Source: Chitinophagaceae bacterium
Lineage (GTDB): Bacteria; Bacteroidota; Bacteroidia; Chitinophagales; Chitinophagaceae
Assembly: GCA_018335935.1 (NCBI GenBank)
Contig: JAGXRG010000012.1
Span: 62,001 to 126,000 of the forward strand
Length of the DNA: 64,000 nt
Direction of reading: 5' to 3'
Part shown: in pieces, positions 51,695 through 61,422 of the stretch
How the letters are laid out: each line of letters begins with the position of its first letter
How positions within the stretch are numbered: the stretch's first letter is position 1
Position numbers and translations under genes: made by a program
Notes under the pieces: model-generated
What the model saw: only the letters and a program-made list of their open reading frames with translations
The model's database searches: none
Told to the model about the DNA's origin: nothing

Positions 51695-52222
51695 TTAATT
51701 CCAACCTTTTTGTTCTCTCAAAGTTTTAATATGAGCAGTATGATGCTTTCCATGCCATGCATATAAGCCTAAAACATACCATAAAGTCATTTGCTGTTTG
51801 TATTGAGGGTGTTCTAAAGTTCTATTCCATTGTTCATCAGTTATGCTATTTAATTAAGCAACCATTCTTTTGTGCAAAGCATGTAAAAGTGTAAGAGAAT
51901 AATTAATAGGCAAAGTTTTTACATCAGCTAACTCAGCCCAATCTGCTTCATTATATGGCTTTATAGTTGGATTTTCTTCTGTTAGTCCTAATTTAAATCT
52001 TATAAAAGCATTCATATGACTATCGGCAACATGATGAACCACTTGATGAATTGTCCAACCACCATCTCTGTATGGTGTAGCTAATTGCTGTTCATCTAAA
52101 TTTAAAATTGCATGTTCTAATTCTGCTGGAAGAAATTCGATGTCTGCAATCCAATGCTTCTTTTGCTGTTCAGAAAAAGGTTGAGCTTCATACTTGCCAA
52201 TGGGATAACGAGAGTCAATCAT
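51695..52222 (-). pseudogene. YfiT-like DinB/bacillithiol transferase gene broken by an in-frame stop
   Basis: One frame of 176 codons encodes a full YfiT-type DinB protein: [52 protein letters not shown], then a TAA at 51854-51856, then LNSITDEQWNRTLEHPQYK and YAWHGKHHTAHIKTLREQKGWN to a second TAA at 51695-51697. The DinB metal site of YfiT needs a His in the first part and the HxxxH in the last (WHGKHHTAH); two of the three ligands lie after the stop. The product of the first frame alone (122 residues) should be inactive. The family transfers thiols or metals to xenobiotics; recent loss is suggested because the rest of the frame is intact. Confidence 0.88.
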
Positions 52223-52307
52223 ATGAAAGATTTGTAATTTAAGATTTTAGATTTATGTATCCCATTCTATTCAATCCCACTAACAACTATCAACTTGCCT
52301 TTCACAA

Positions 52308-52781
52308 TTAAAAAACAAACTCCAAACTACTTTTCGGATGATCTAGTTTATAATTTTTCTCAACACCATTAGCTTTTACATTAAAAATATTCATTTGCTT
52401 ATCTTGAAAATCGTACAGCAAATTACAGTTGAAATTTATTTTTTTGAGATGATTGATATTGTTGATTTCTAAAAATATCCAAACACTTTCTTTTTGTACT
52501 TCAAAGCCAAGATAATGCATAGCTTGAGGCCTACCATCAATAACTATTTGAAGTTTGGACTCAACATAATTATTGATGAGTTTATTTACTTGAACATCAT
52601 TAGCTGACTTATGCAAATCAATATTTCGTTTAAAGTTCTGCTTTAAAGTTGTTTCAAAATCATCAACAAAAATTCTAACACTTATTTCAACATTTTTATC
52701 TTTAGCATTATGATTTACATCAATCACGCTTACATAAAAAGGATGAAATAATGAAAATAACAATGAAAGAATAAAAGCCAT
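52308..52781 (-). CDS. DUF6702 family protein, probably exported
   Basis: A 157-residue protein with a hydrophobic N terminus (MAFILSLLFSLFHPF). The HPFYVSVIDVNHNAKDKNVEISVRIFVDDFETTLKQ opening matches the DUF6702 family, which is Bacteroidota-specific and of unknown function. The rest is beta-rich (LQIVIDGRPQAMHYLGFEVQKESVWIFLEI). It is the third gene of a run with the M1 peptidase and the HupE-like gene, an association I recall from other Bacteroidota but cannot check here. Confidence 0.78.
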   Translation of the reverse strand: MAFILSLLFSLFHPFYVSVIDVNHNAKDKNVEISVRIFVDDFETTLKQNFKRNIDLHKSANDVQVNKLINNYVESKLQIVIDGRPQAMHYLGFEVQKESVWIFLEINNINHLKKINFNCNLLYDFQDKQMNIFNVKANGVEKNYKLDHPKSSLEFVF

Positions 52782-52864
52782 TCTGTTTAGTTGATTGGTT
52801 TATTTGTTAATTAGTTAATTAGAATTTATAGTTAAAAAATCAACTTAAAATTTACAATTTATAA

Positions 52865-55240
52865 TTACTTGAAAGCTTGCATAGGATTCATACCTGTTGA
52901 TTGACCACGAGAAACCTGACGAGCTTTGAAAATGCTGAACTTGCTGGGTTCATCATTTAATCTTGGCCATGCATTATTTTTTTCATCAACATCTGCTGTT
53001 TCTCTCATTGGGTCTAGTTTTATGCTTGTTGCTTTCTTATTACTGATGAAAACTTTGGTTACTTTATTTTCATTCTTACGCCAAATTTGAGCAGGAATAT
53101 TTTCTGTTTCTGTAGTGCCATCTTCGTAAGTAAACTCAATAATAATCGGCATCACTAATCCTCCTTTATTACTAAAGGTAACTTCATATAAATGGGTATT
53201 GGCATATTTTGCTTTTTCCTCATCCGATAATTTTTCAAACATATTTATCGGGCTTTCCATGGTCATTTTTACTGTTGAGTCGTATGCAATAATACCTCTA
53301 TCATATTTCCAATAAAAATCTCTTAAGCTGGTATCAACATCGGTTAAAAACTTAATGCTTTTATCATTTCTGTTTCTAATCTTAGAAATGTCTTCAAATG
53401 AGTTAATTTGAGGTTTAGCTATACTATTATTTCTTGGCCCAAAATTTCTTCTTCCACCTCTATCATTTGTTATGATACTATCACTAAAAACCGCATGTTT
53501 TACAGTATCAATGGCAATATCGCAAACATCTATACTATAAAACCATCCTCTCCAAAACCAATCTAAATTTTCGCCTGTAGCATCATTCATTGTTCTAAAG
53601 AAATCAGAAGGTGTTGGATGTTTAAATGCCCAACGCTTACAATATTCTTTAAAAGCAAAATCGAATAATTCTCTTCCAACAACAGTTTCTCTTAAAATGT
53701 TTAATCCTGTTGCAGGTTTACTATATGCGTTCGGACCCATTTGAATTAAGTTTTCTCCATTTGTCATAATAGGTTCTAATTGCTCTTTTGGCAATTTCAT
53801 ATAATCAACAATGCTGTATGCTGGGCCACGACGAGAAGGAAATTTATTATCGAACATTTCTTCAGTTAAATACTCAACAAATGTGTTTAAACCTTCGTCC
53901 ATCCAAGTCCATTCTCTTTCATCACTATTAATTATCATTGGGAAGAAGTTATGCCCCACTTCGTGAGTAATTACCCCTATCATTCCATTTTTAGTAGATT
54001 CAGAATAAGTGCCATCTTTTTCTGTTCTTCCATAATTAAAACAAATCATTGGATACTCCATTCCATTTGCAGCTTCTATGCTTTGTGCAACAGGATAAGG
54101 ATAAGGAATTGTAAACTTAGAATAGGTTTTAATTGTGTGAGCCACAATTTTGGTACTATATTTTTTGTAGAGGTTATAAGCTTCTTTAGGATATCCACTC
54201 ATACACATTACTCTTTTGCCTTCAATAAAAACTGGCATGGCATCCCAAACAAATTTTCTTGAACTTCCGAATGCAAAATCACGAACATTTTTTGCTGTAA
54301 AATTCCAAGTTTTTTTAGCTGCTGATTTATTTTTTTCAGCAGCAGTAGCCTCTGCAAGAGTTACCACTTCAACTGGTTCTTTTGCTACTATTGCTTTATT
54401 CCATCTGGCTAATTGAGCAGCAGATAATACATTAGCATAATTAGTACACTCACCAGTTGACATTACTACGTGATCTGCGGGTACAGTAATGCTCACGTTA
54501 TAATTTCCAAAAGTTAATGCAAACTCTGCACTGCCTGTAAATTGATTATTTTGCCATCCTTTAAAATCGCTATACACACATAAACGAGGAAACCATTGTG
54601 CTATAGTAAATAAATAGTTTCCATCTTCAGGAAAAAATTCATAACCACCTCTACTAAACTCTGCAATTCTATCTGGTATTTTGTAACTCCAATTACATTT
54701 AAAAGTAAATTTTTGTCCAGGCTTTAATGCAGTTGGCAAATCAATACGCATCATTGTTTTGTTGATGGTGTAAGATAAATTTTTACCATTTACATCTGTT
54801 AATAAAGAAATCTTAACACCATAACCATTATCAGATTTTGCTTCAACCATTCTTTCAATGCTTGCAATGTTCATATTATTGTTTAATGTAGAGCTTGTCT
54901 GATAATTAGCATTATCAATGGTGCTGTGTTGATTCTCATCGAGCTGCAACCATAAATAACTAAGTGCATCAGGACTATTATTGGTATAAGTAACCGTTTC
55001 GCTACCAATAATTTTCAAGTTCTTTTCATCCAATTCACATTTAATATCGTAATCGCAACTTTGCTGCCAATACTTATTACCAGGAGCACCACTTGCAGTT
55101 CTTTGCTCATTAGGTGTTGGAAGAATTGGGCCTAATGCCTCAAATTTATTACCATGATTACTGGTGGGGTTGTTCATGATGTTTTGTGCAAACAAAGTAG
55201 TTGAAACCAAACACATCATTAAAATTAGTATACGTTTCAT
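52865..55240 (-). CDS. secreted M1 family metallopeptidase
   Basis: Aminopeptidase-like gluzincin, 791 residues, with a signal peptide (MKRILILMMCLVSTTLFAQ). The zinc motif is HEVGH (His426, Glu427, His430) with the third ligand Glu449 18 residues later, in the WMDEGLNTF stretch. The substrate-anchoring GAMEN-type motif is changed to GMEYPM (ANGMEYPMICF), as in many non-classical M1 proteins. The N-terminal beta domain spans about residues 60-270. Likely periplasmic or surface. It lies between the HupE-like gene (17 bases upstream) and the DUF6702 gene (83 bases downstream). Confidence 0.9.
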   Translation of the reverse strand: MKRILILMMCLVSTTLFAQNIMNNPTSNHGNKFEALGPILPTPNEQRTASGAPGNKYWQQSCDYDIKCELDEKNLKIIGSETVTYTNNSPDALSYLWLQLDENQHSTIDNANYQTSSTLNNNMNIASIERMVEAKSDNGYGVKISLLTDVNGKNLSYTINKTMMRIDLPTALKPGQKFTFKCNWSYKIPDRIAEFSRGGYEFFPEDGNYLFTIAQWFPRLCVYSDFKGWQNNQFTGSAEFALTFGNYNVSITVPADHVVMSTGECTNYANVLSAAQLARWNKAIVAKEPVEVVTLAEATAAEKNKSAAKKTWNFTAKNVRDFAFGSSRKFVWDAMPVFIEGKRVMCMSGYPKEAYNLYKKYSTKIVAHTIKTYSKFTIPYPYPVAQSIEAANGMEYPMICFNYGRTEKDGTYSESTKNGMIGVITHEVGHNFFPMIINSDEREWTWMDEGLNTFVEYLTEEMFDNKFPSRRGPAYSIVDYMKLPKEQLEPIMTNGENLIQMGPNAYSKPATGLNILRETVVGRELFDFAFKEYCKRWAFKHPTPSDFFRTMNDATGENLDWFWRGWFYSIDVCDIAIDTVKHAVFSDSIITNDRGGRRNFGPRNNSIAKPQINSFEDISKIRNRNDKSIKFLTDVDTSLRDFYWKYDRGIIAYDSTVKMTMESPINMFEKLSDEEKAKYANTHLYEVTFSNKGGLVMPIIIEFTYEDGTTETENIPAQIWRKNENKVTKVFISNKKATSIKLDPMRETADVDEKNNAWPRLNDEPSKFSIFKARQVSRGQSTGMNPMQAFK

Positions 55241-55257
55241 ATGTTTTTTGTAGTGAT

Positions 55258-55842
55258 TTAAAAAGGTTGTCTAATAAATGAAAGATATAAAGCAATGCCA
55301 AATATAGCACTGCTTATAAATAAAGTGTATTCTCGGAAATTGATTTTTATAATTCGTAAACAAATAAGATTTACAAGGAGCAAGATAAAAACAAATAATA
55401 ATTGAGCTGCTTCTATACCAATATTGGCAAATAATAGTTTTAACCAAACCAAATCTCCATTACCAATTACCATTTTTAAATCTGAGCTAAATGCTAATCC
55501 ATGTATTAATCCAAAAACTAATGCAGAAGCATAAATAAAAGTGATTTTACCTTTAGAATAACTCGTTTTTTTATTCAGCACATTATGGAATGCTGTAATT
55601 AAAATAGTAATAGTAATTAAGAATTCAATCCAAGAATTAGAAAAACTTATGAGTTGAAACATTGAAGCTATTAACGAAATGGCATGTCCTATAGTAAAAG
55701 CAGTAATTAATATTAACACTCGTTTCCAATCTGCAAATTGGTATTTTAAACAAAGAGCAATAATGAACAGAATATGATCAATTGCACCCCAGCTAACTAT
55801 GTGATGAAATCCTAATTGAAAATAAATAGAAAACTGACTCAT
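55258..55842 (-). CDS. HupE/UreJ-like membrane protein
   Basis: A 194-residue inner-membrane protein with about six hydrophobic segments. The HHIVSWGAIDHILFIIALCLKY opening and FTIGHAISLIASMF plus FGLIHGLAFSSDL are the HupE/UreJ hallmark His motifs (HxxxxxDH and GHxxS, GLIHG), used by nickel or metal transporters of that family. No urease or hydrogenase genes are near, so nickel transport is not supported; it may serve with the M1 peptidase and DUF6702 protein beside it. Confidence 0.85.
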   Translation of the reverse strand: MSQFSIYFQLGFHHIVSWGAIDHILFIIALCLKYQFADWKRVLILITAFTIGHAISLIASMFQLISFSNSWIEFLITITILITAFHNVLNKKTSYSKGKITFIYASALVFGLIHGLAFSSDLKMVIGNGDLVWLKLLFANIGIEAAQLLFVFILLLVNLICLRIIKINFREYTLFISSAIFGIALYLSFIRQPF

Positions 55843-55952
55843 ATAATATTGCTAGCAAGAATAAAACATATTCATTAAATAAAATATGAAAGTTTGATAA
55901 ATGGTTATTTTGTTGCATATATCATTAATCTACTTTTTTTCGTTTAGTAAAC

Positions 55953-56858
55953 ATGTGGCAAGCTTATTTGAAGGGATTTAAAGCATATTTACAATTAGAG
56001 AAATCTTTAAGTGATCACTCTGTTCAGGCATATATAAGAGATGTTGAAAAACTGATAGGTTTTTTACAAGATCATAATATCGAGAAAAATCCATCATCCA
56101 TTACTTTAATAGATTTACAACAGTTTATTAAAGCTATTGCTGAGATTGGTATGACAGCCACTTCTCAAGCAAGAATAATTTCTGGAATAAGAGCTTTTTA
56201 TAAATTTTGCATCATTGAGCAAATTACTCAAAACGACCCTTCGTTGCTTTTAGAAGCCCCAAAGACTAGTAGAAAACTTCCAGATACTTTAAGTTTTGAA
56301 GAAATAGAAAAAATTATTGCTGCTATTGATTTGAGCACAGCAGACGGCACAAGAAATAAAGCTATTCTAGAAACATTGTATAGTTGTGGTTTAAGGGTTT
56401 CTGAATTAATACAACTTAAAATAAGTTGTTTGTATTTAGACGTTGGCTTTATAAGGGTAATTGGAAAAGGAGATAAAGAAAGATTAGTACCAATAGGTAC
56501 AGATGCAGCTAAGTACATTAAAATTTATGTAGAAAATATTCGAAATAAAATGCACATCAAAAATGGTTACGAAGATTATTTATTCTTAAATAGATGGGGC
56601 AAAAATTTAAGTAGAATTATGATATTTTACATTATTAAAGATTTGGCTAAAAAAGCTGGCATTACAAAAATAATTTCACCCCATACTTTTCGTCATTCCT
56701 TTGCAACTCATTTAGTTGAAGGAGGGGCAAATTTGAGAGCAGTGCAAGAAATGCTAGGTCATGAAAGCATAACAACAACTGAAATTTATACCCATTTAGA
56801 TAGAACCTTTTTAAGAGATACTTTACATCAATTTCATCCATCTTTTAAAAACAGTTAA
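55953..56858 (+). CDS. xerD: tyrosine recombinase XerD
   Basis: The second Xer recombinase of the window, 301 residues. Core-binding domain (YLKGFKAYLQLEKSLSDHSVQAYIRDVEKLIGFL), catalytic Arg148 (SCGLRVSELI), GKGDKERLVPIG, His244-x-x-Arg247 (HTFRHSFATHLVEGG), His270 (MLGHES) and Tyr279 (EIYTHLDR). The ANLRAVQEMLGHESITTTEIYTHLD end is typical of XerD. With the gene at 6808-7701 it would make the XerC/XerD pair that resolves chromosome dimers at dif; no dif-like site was recognised in the window. Confidence 0.93.
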   Translation: MWQAYLKGFKAYLQLEKSLSDHSVQAYIRDVEKLIGFLQDHNIEKNPSSITLIDLQQFIKAIAEIGMTATSQARIISGIRAFYKFCIIEQITQNDPSLLLEAPKTSRKLPDTLSFEEIEKIIAAIDLSTADGTRNKAILETLYSCGLRVSELIQLKISCLYLDVGFIRVIGKGDKERLVPIGTDAAKYIKIYVENIRNKMHIKNGYEDYLFLNRWGKNLSRIMIFYIIKDLAKKAGITKIISPHTFRHSFATHLVEGGANLRAVQEMLGHESITTTEIYTHLDRTFLRDTLHQFHPSFKNS

Positions 56859-56919
56859 TAATTACTTCATTTGGCACTATTTTAGCTGATTAAACAATTA
56901 TTATTTGTTAAATTTTATA

Positions 56920-57300
56920 ATGAAAAAATTATTTCTACTATTTGGGTTATTTTTTGGGTTAACAGCAGCTACAAACGATTATTCCTCAGAAGACATTATT
57001 GTTGCTTTAAAAAGTGGAAGTGCTTCTGAAGTAGCCTTACACTTCGATAATATGATTGATTTAACCCTTCCTGAAAAAGAAGAAATGAAAAATATGGGTA
57101 AAAACCAAGCTACAATAGCACTTAAATCTTTTTATGAAGAAGTAGGTGTAAAAACTTTTCATTTGACTTCTCAAAGAGAAGCTGGTTCAATGATGTATAT
57201 TACAGGTAAACTTCAAGGAAAAATAAAAAATTGTAACATCACCATTATTTTAAAAAATTCTAACAGCAAATTTTATATCACTTCATTAAGAGTTAGTTAA
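56920..57300 (+). CDS. secreted DUF4783 protein
   Basis: A 126-residue exported protein (MKKLFLLFGLFFGLTAATND). The mature domain matches DUF4783: EDIIVALKSGSASEVALHFDNMIDLTLPEKEEMKNMGKNQATIALKSFYEE, then VKTFHLTSQREAGSMMYITGKL, an NTF2-like fold by appearance. Start at 56920 is chosen because it begins the signal peptide. It is common in Bacteroidota beside housekeeping genes; function unknown. Confidence 0.85.
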   Translation: MKKLFLLFGLFFGLTAATNDYSSEDIIVALKSGSASEVALHFDNMIDLTLPEKEEMKNMGKNQATIALKSFYEEVGVKTFHLTSQREAGSMMYITGKLQGKIKNCNITIILKNSNSKFYITSLRVS

Positions 57301-57376
57301 GTAAAATAACTTCTACATTTTATATAGCTTCTTTTAATGCTATCATTTATATTAGCATTCGAAAGGGTATTTCGCC

Positions 57377-57384
57377 TACTTTTG
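57377..57384 (+). promoter_or_regulatory. -7 element upstream of the TonB-dependent receptor
   Basis: TACTTTTG fits TAnnTTTG and lies 17 bases before the ATG at 57402. It is identical to the rplY -7 box. Confidence 0.5.
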
Positions 57385-57401
57385 TCCACTAATTTTTTTA
57401 T

Positions 57402-59954
57402 ATGACGAAAACTAGGTTGCTTATTTTCTTCCTTTTAATAAGCATTTACTCCATTGCACAAACCAAAACAAGTGCTTCAAAAAAAACAGACAATTTTAAA
57501 CCAGTAAAAGACACTCTTGACATTTTAAGAGACAACGTTGCCAACAACATTTCTACAATTTCTATTGATGAGAATGATTTAGGGGATGGTGTTTCTCAAA
57601 ATGTATCATCAATTTTAACAGCTGGTAGAGACCCATTTTTAATTGCCGCAGCATACAATTTTAGTGCCCTAAGATTCAGAATGAGAGGTTACGAATCTGA
57701 TTTATCTGCAGTATATATCAATGGTATATCTATGGATAATTTAGACAATGGCTTTACTCCATTTGGTGTTTGGGGAGGATTAAATGATGTAATGAGAAAC
57801 AGAGATGTTTCAATTGGATTAAGACCCAACACTTATGCATTTGGTGACATTGCTACAACAACTTTTTTTGATACTAGAGCAAGTAAACAAAGAAAACAAT
57901 CTGAAGTTGGATACGTTTTTAGTAATAGAAATTTTCAACACAGAATCGATTTTACACATAACACAGGTATTAGTAAAAAAGGCTGGGCCTTCTCATTAAG
58001 TGGAACTAGAAGATATGCAGCTGAAGGTTATTTTGCAGGAACCACTTATGATGGATGGAGTTGGTTTGCAGCAGCCGATAAAAGAATTGGTCAAAACCAT
58101 TTATTATCCTTAGTAGCATTTGGTGCACCAACAACTACTGGTCGTCAAGGTACAGCTGTTAAAGAGGCATTCGACCTTGTAGGCACTACAAATTACAATC
58201 CTTTTTGGGGTTGGCAAAATGGTAAAAAACGTAATGCCAATAATGTAAGAACAGATCAACCATTTTTAATTTTAACCCACGATTTTAGAATAAATAATAA
58301 CAGTAGTTTAGTTACTGCTGTTAACTACTCTTCAGGAGATAGAGCTTCAAGTAATTTAGATTGGTATCGTGCCGATAATCCAAACCCTTTGTATTATCGT
58401 TATTTACCTAGTTATTGGGAAGACCCAAATCTTAAAGCACAATTAACTAAGGAATGGCAAACCAATGATGATGTTCGTCAGATTAACTGGAATAGATTAT
58501 ATGATGCCAATAGAGCCCAACAAGAGACTTTTAATGGAGTAACAGGAAAAAGATCTCGTTATGTACAATTTGAATATGTAACCAATGCTACTAAAATGAA
58601 TGCTAATACTGTTTACAATACAAGAATTGGCGATCATGTAGAGATAACTTCTGGAGCTACTTATCAATATCAAAAAAATCATAACTACAAAAAAATTATT
58701 GATTTATTAGGAGGAGATTATTATGTTGATTTAAATCAATTTGCTGAAAGAATTAATGCTAATAACCCAGATTTACCACAATCTAATTTATTAAACCCAA
58801 ATAGAATTGTAAGAGTGGGTGATGATTATTCTTATAATTATGATATCACAATTAAAAGAGCATCAGGTTGGGCACAAATGCTTTTGAAGTATAATAAACT
58901 TGATTTTTATGCTGCTATTGAAATGTCGAACACTTCTTTTTTTAGAAATGGCAATTATAAAAATGGCTTATTCCCTACTAATTCTTTAGGAAAATCTGCA
59001 ACTCAGAATTTCAATAATTATGCATTCAAAACAGGCATGACTTACAAATTAAATGGTAGAAACTATTTGTTTGCAAATGTTGCCATGTTAACAAGAGCAC
59101 CTTTCTTTGATAATGTTTATTTATCACCGAGACTAAGACATACTACACAAGATGTTGTATCAAGTGAAGAAGTAAACTCACTTGAAGCTGGTTATACTTT
59201 AAATGCACCAAAAATTAAAATCAGATTAACTGGTTATTATACTGAGTTCAAAAATCAGATGAATGTTATGACTTTCTTCCATGATACATATTTAAACTTA
59301 GTTAACTATGGTATTACAGGAATAAACAAAACCCATGCTGGTGGAGAATTTGGAATAGAAGCAAGACCTATAGCTAATGTTGTTGTAAATGCTGCTGCTG
59401 CTGTTGGTAGATTCTATTATACCAGCAGTCAAAATGCAACAACTACAATTGATAATGATGCTTCAGTTGTAAGCAGAGATGTTGTATTTGCTAAAGATTA
59501 TTATGTTGGAGGTACACCTCAAGAAGCTTATAGTTTTGGTATTACCTATCGTTCTCCTAAGTTTTGGAATGTTGGTTTAACTTATAATTTTTTCGATGCT
59601 ATGTATGTTGAAATAAATCCATTAAGAAGAACAGCTGCTGCAGTTCAAGGCTTAACTCCAGGGTCTGATCAATGGAAAAAGATTTTAGACCAACAAAAGC
59701 TACCTGCTCAATCAACTTTAGATTTATATGCAAGTTATTCTTGGAAACTTCCTAGAAAATTATCTGTAAATAAGAATAGTAACTTTTTATTCTTTAGTTT
59801 AAGTGCTACTAATTTATTGAATAATACATCTATTATACCATTTGCATTTGAGCAACTTCGTTTCGATAATATAACAGAATACGATAAGTTTCCAAGACGC
59901 TATAATTACAATTTTGGCGTAAACTATGCAGCCACCATTTCATTAAGATTTTAA
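57402..59954 (+). CDS. TonB-dependent outer-membrane receptor
   Basis: A 850-residue outer-membrane receptor with a signal peptide (MTKTRLLIFFLLISIYSIAQ). The plug domain lies near residues 50-170 (NNISTISIDENDLGDGVSQNVSSILTAGRDP and FRMRGYESDLSAVYINGISMDNLD, GRPNTYAFGDIATTTFFDTRA region) and the beta barrel fills the rest, ending in an aromatic last strand (YNFGVNYAATISLRF). It lacks the N-terminal carboxypeptidase-like domain of SusC proteins. It takes up a substrate with TonB/ExbBD energy; the substrate is unknown. The DUF5689 lipoprotein follows 37 bases later and is probably its surface partner. Confidence 0.92.
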   Translation: MTKTRLLIFFLLISIYSIAQTKTSASKKTDNFKPVKDTLDILRDNVANNISTISIDENDLGDGVSQNVSSILTAGRDPFLIAAAYNFSALRFRMRGYESDLSAVYINGISMDNLDNGFTPFGVWGGLNDVMRNRDVSIGLRPNTYAFGDIATTTFFDTRASKQRKQSEVGYVFSNRNFQHRIDFTHNTGISKKGWAFSLSGTRRYAAEGYFAGTTYDGWSWFAAADKRIGQNHLLSLVAFGAPTTTGRQGTAVKEAFDLVGTTNYNPFWGWQNGKKRNANNVRTDQPFLILTHDFRINNNSSLVTAVNYSSGDRASSNLDWYRADNPNPLYYRYLPSYWEDPNLKAQLTKEWQTNDDVRQINWNRLYDANRAQQETFNGVTGKRSRYVQFEYVTNATKMNANTVYNTRIGDHVEITSGATYQYQKNHNYKKIIDLLGGDYYVDLNQFAERINANNPDLPQSNLLNPNRIVRVGDDYSYNYDITIKRASGWAQMLLKYNKLDFYAAIEMSNTSFFRNGNYKNGLFPTNSLGKSATQNFNNYAFKTGMTYKLNGRNYLFANVAMLTRAPFFDNVYLSPRLRHTTQDVVSSEEVNSLEAGYTLNAPKIKIRLTGYYTEFKNQMNVMTFFHDTYLNLVNYGITGINKTHAGGEFGIEARPIANVVVNAAAAVGRFYYTSSQNATTTIDNDASVVSRDVVFAKDYYVGGTPQEAYSFGITYRSPKFWNVGLTYNFFDAMYVEINPLRRTAAAVQGLTPGSDQWKKILDQQKLPAQSTLDLYASYSWKLPRKLSVNKNSNFLFFSLSATNLLNNTSIIPFAFEQLRFDNITEYDKFPRRYNYNFGVNYAATISLRF

Positions 59955-59991
59955 TACAAACAATATATAAATAATAAATAAAGTAAAATTT

Positions 59992-61353
59992 ATGAATATC
60001 AAATCAATCATCAGATTTTCATCATTTGCAATCTTATTTGCAATGATTATCAGTTCTTGTAAAAAGAACTATGAAGCACCTCCGGTTTTAACAGACCCAA
60101 ATATTCCTGTAACAACAACTATCAAAGCATTAAAAGCCATGCATACTGTTTCTGGTGCTTTTGATGTAATAAATACAGATATCACTATTAGTGGTGTAGT
60201 CATTGCTAATGACAAAAGTGGTAATCTTTATAAAGAATTATATATTCAAGATGCAACAGGTGGACTTTCAATTCAATTAGCAAGCAATGGTCTTTATGCT
60301 AATTACCCAGTTGGTAAAAAAATATATATTAAATGTAAAGGACTTTGTATAAGTGATTACAATAATATGATTCAATTAGGTGTTAGGGCTCTTATTAATG
60401 GTACATATACACTCGAAGGCATACCTGCACCACTTATTGCTAATTATGTTATTAGCGGGTCTCTAAACAACCCTGTTGTACCTAAAGTAGTTACTATAGC
60501 TGATTTAAACAATCCTCCAGGCGTAACTACTATGCAACACCCACTTTTAGGAGATTTAATTCAATTAAACGATATGGAGTTCATAGCTGGTGATACTAAA
60601 CGTCCTTATGCAGATACTTCATATTATAAAAGATCTGGTGATAGATATATTAAAAATTGTACCAGCTCAACTACATTAAATGTAAGAACTAGTGGTTTTG
60701 CAGATTTTGCTGGAAAAATTCCTCAAGCTGGAAATGGAAATATTGTTGCTATTTATACTGTATATAGCTCAACCAAACAATTAATCATTAGAGATACTAC
60801 TGACGTTAAATTTAACAACCCAAGATGTTTCTTGTTTGAAGAAGATTTTCAGGCATATTCAACAACTGGTTCAACTGCTATGTCATTACCAGGTTGGCAA
60901 AACATTCAAGAGTCTGGAGATGTACCATATACTTTAGCATCTTTTAGTGGTAATATATTCCCTAAAGTTTCTGCTTTTACTTCTTCTACAATGGCAACTA
61001 CTCCAATTAAAAGTTGGTTAATTACACCACCAATTGCTATTCCTACTGGTTTAACTCCAAAATATACTTTCACTTGTTCTAGAAGATATCCTGCAGGTAC
61101 ATTTAAAGCAATGGTTTCTACAAACTACAATGGTGGAAATAACCCACAAGCATCAACCTGGACCATCTTAACAACTTTAAGTAATGCTCCTTCTGGTGCA
61201 TTTACACCATTTGATACTTTTGGTCCTTTTGATTTTGCACCTTACATTGGCAAAACCATTTATTTAGCTTTCTTATATGAAGCTCCTGCTGGAACTCCAC
61301 CAAATACTGTTGGAACTTATGAACCAGATGATTTAAAAATTTCAAAGAATTAA
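59992..61353 (+). CDS. DUF5689 lipoprotein, partner of the TonB-dependent receptor
   Basis: A 453-residue lipoprotein (MNIKSIIRFSSFAILFAMIISSC, lipobox SSC). The N-terminal half is the DUF5689 domain with an OB-like fold (ITISGVVIANDKSGNLYKELYIQDATGGLSIQL, GKKIYIKCKGLCISDYNNMIQLG). The C-terminal half, from about residue 275 (FEEDFQAYSTTGSTAMSLPGWQN), resembles a choice-of-anchor J / concanavalin-like beta-sandwich seen in surface proteins. DUF5689 lipoproteins commonly lie next to TonB receptors in Bacteroidota and are thought to act as the surface substrate-binding subunit, by analogy with SusD. A terminator follows. Confidence 0.85.
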   Translation: MNIKSIIRFSSFAILFAMIISSCKKNYEAPPVLTDPNIPVTTTIKALKAMHTVSGAFDVINTDITISGVVIANDKSGNLYKELYIQDATGGLSIQLASNGLYANYPVGKKIYIKCKGLCISDYNNMIQLGVRALINGTYTLEGIPAPLIANYVISGSLNNPVVPKVVTIADLNNPPGVTTMQHPLLGDLIQLNDMEFIAGDTKRPYADTSYYKRSGDRYIKNCTSSTTLNVRTSGFADFAGKIPQAGNGNIVAIYTVYSSTKQLIIRDTTDVKFNNPRCFLFEEDFQAYSTTGSTAMSLPGWQNIQESGDVPYTLASFSGNIFPKVSAFTSSTMATTPIKSWLITPPIAIPTGLTPKYTFTCSRRYPAGTFKAMVSTNYNGGNNPQASTWTILTTLSNAPSGAFTPFDTFGPFDFAPYIGKTIYLAFLYEAPAGTPPNTVGTYEPDDLKISKN

Positions 61354-61368
61354 TAAAAGAGATATTCA

Positions 61369-61400
61369 TAAAAAAATCCCACAAATTGTGGGATTTTTTT
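61369..61400. terminator. bidirectional terminator after the DUF5689 gene
   Basis: CCCACAA (61378-61384) pairs with TTGTGGG (61386-61392), flanked by A and T runs, between convergent genes. Confidence 0.88.
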
Positions 61401-61422
61401 ATGATCAATTTTTTTATAAAAT

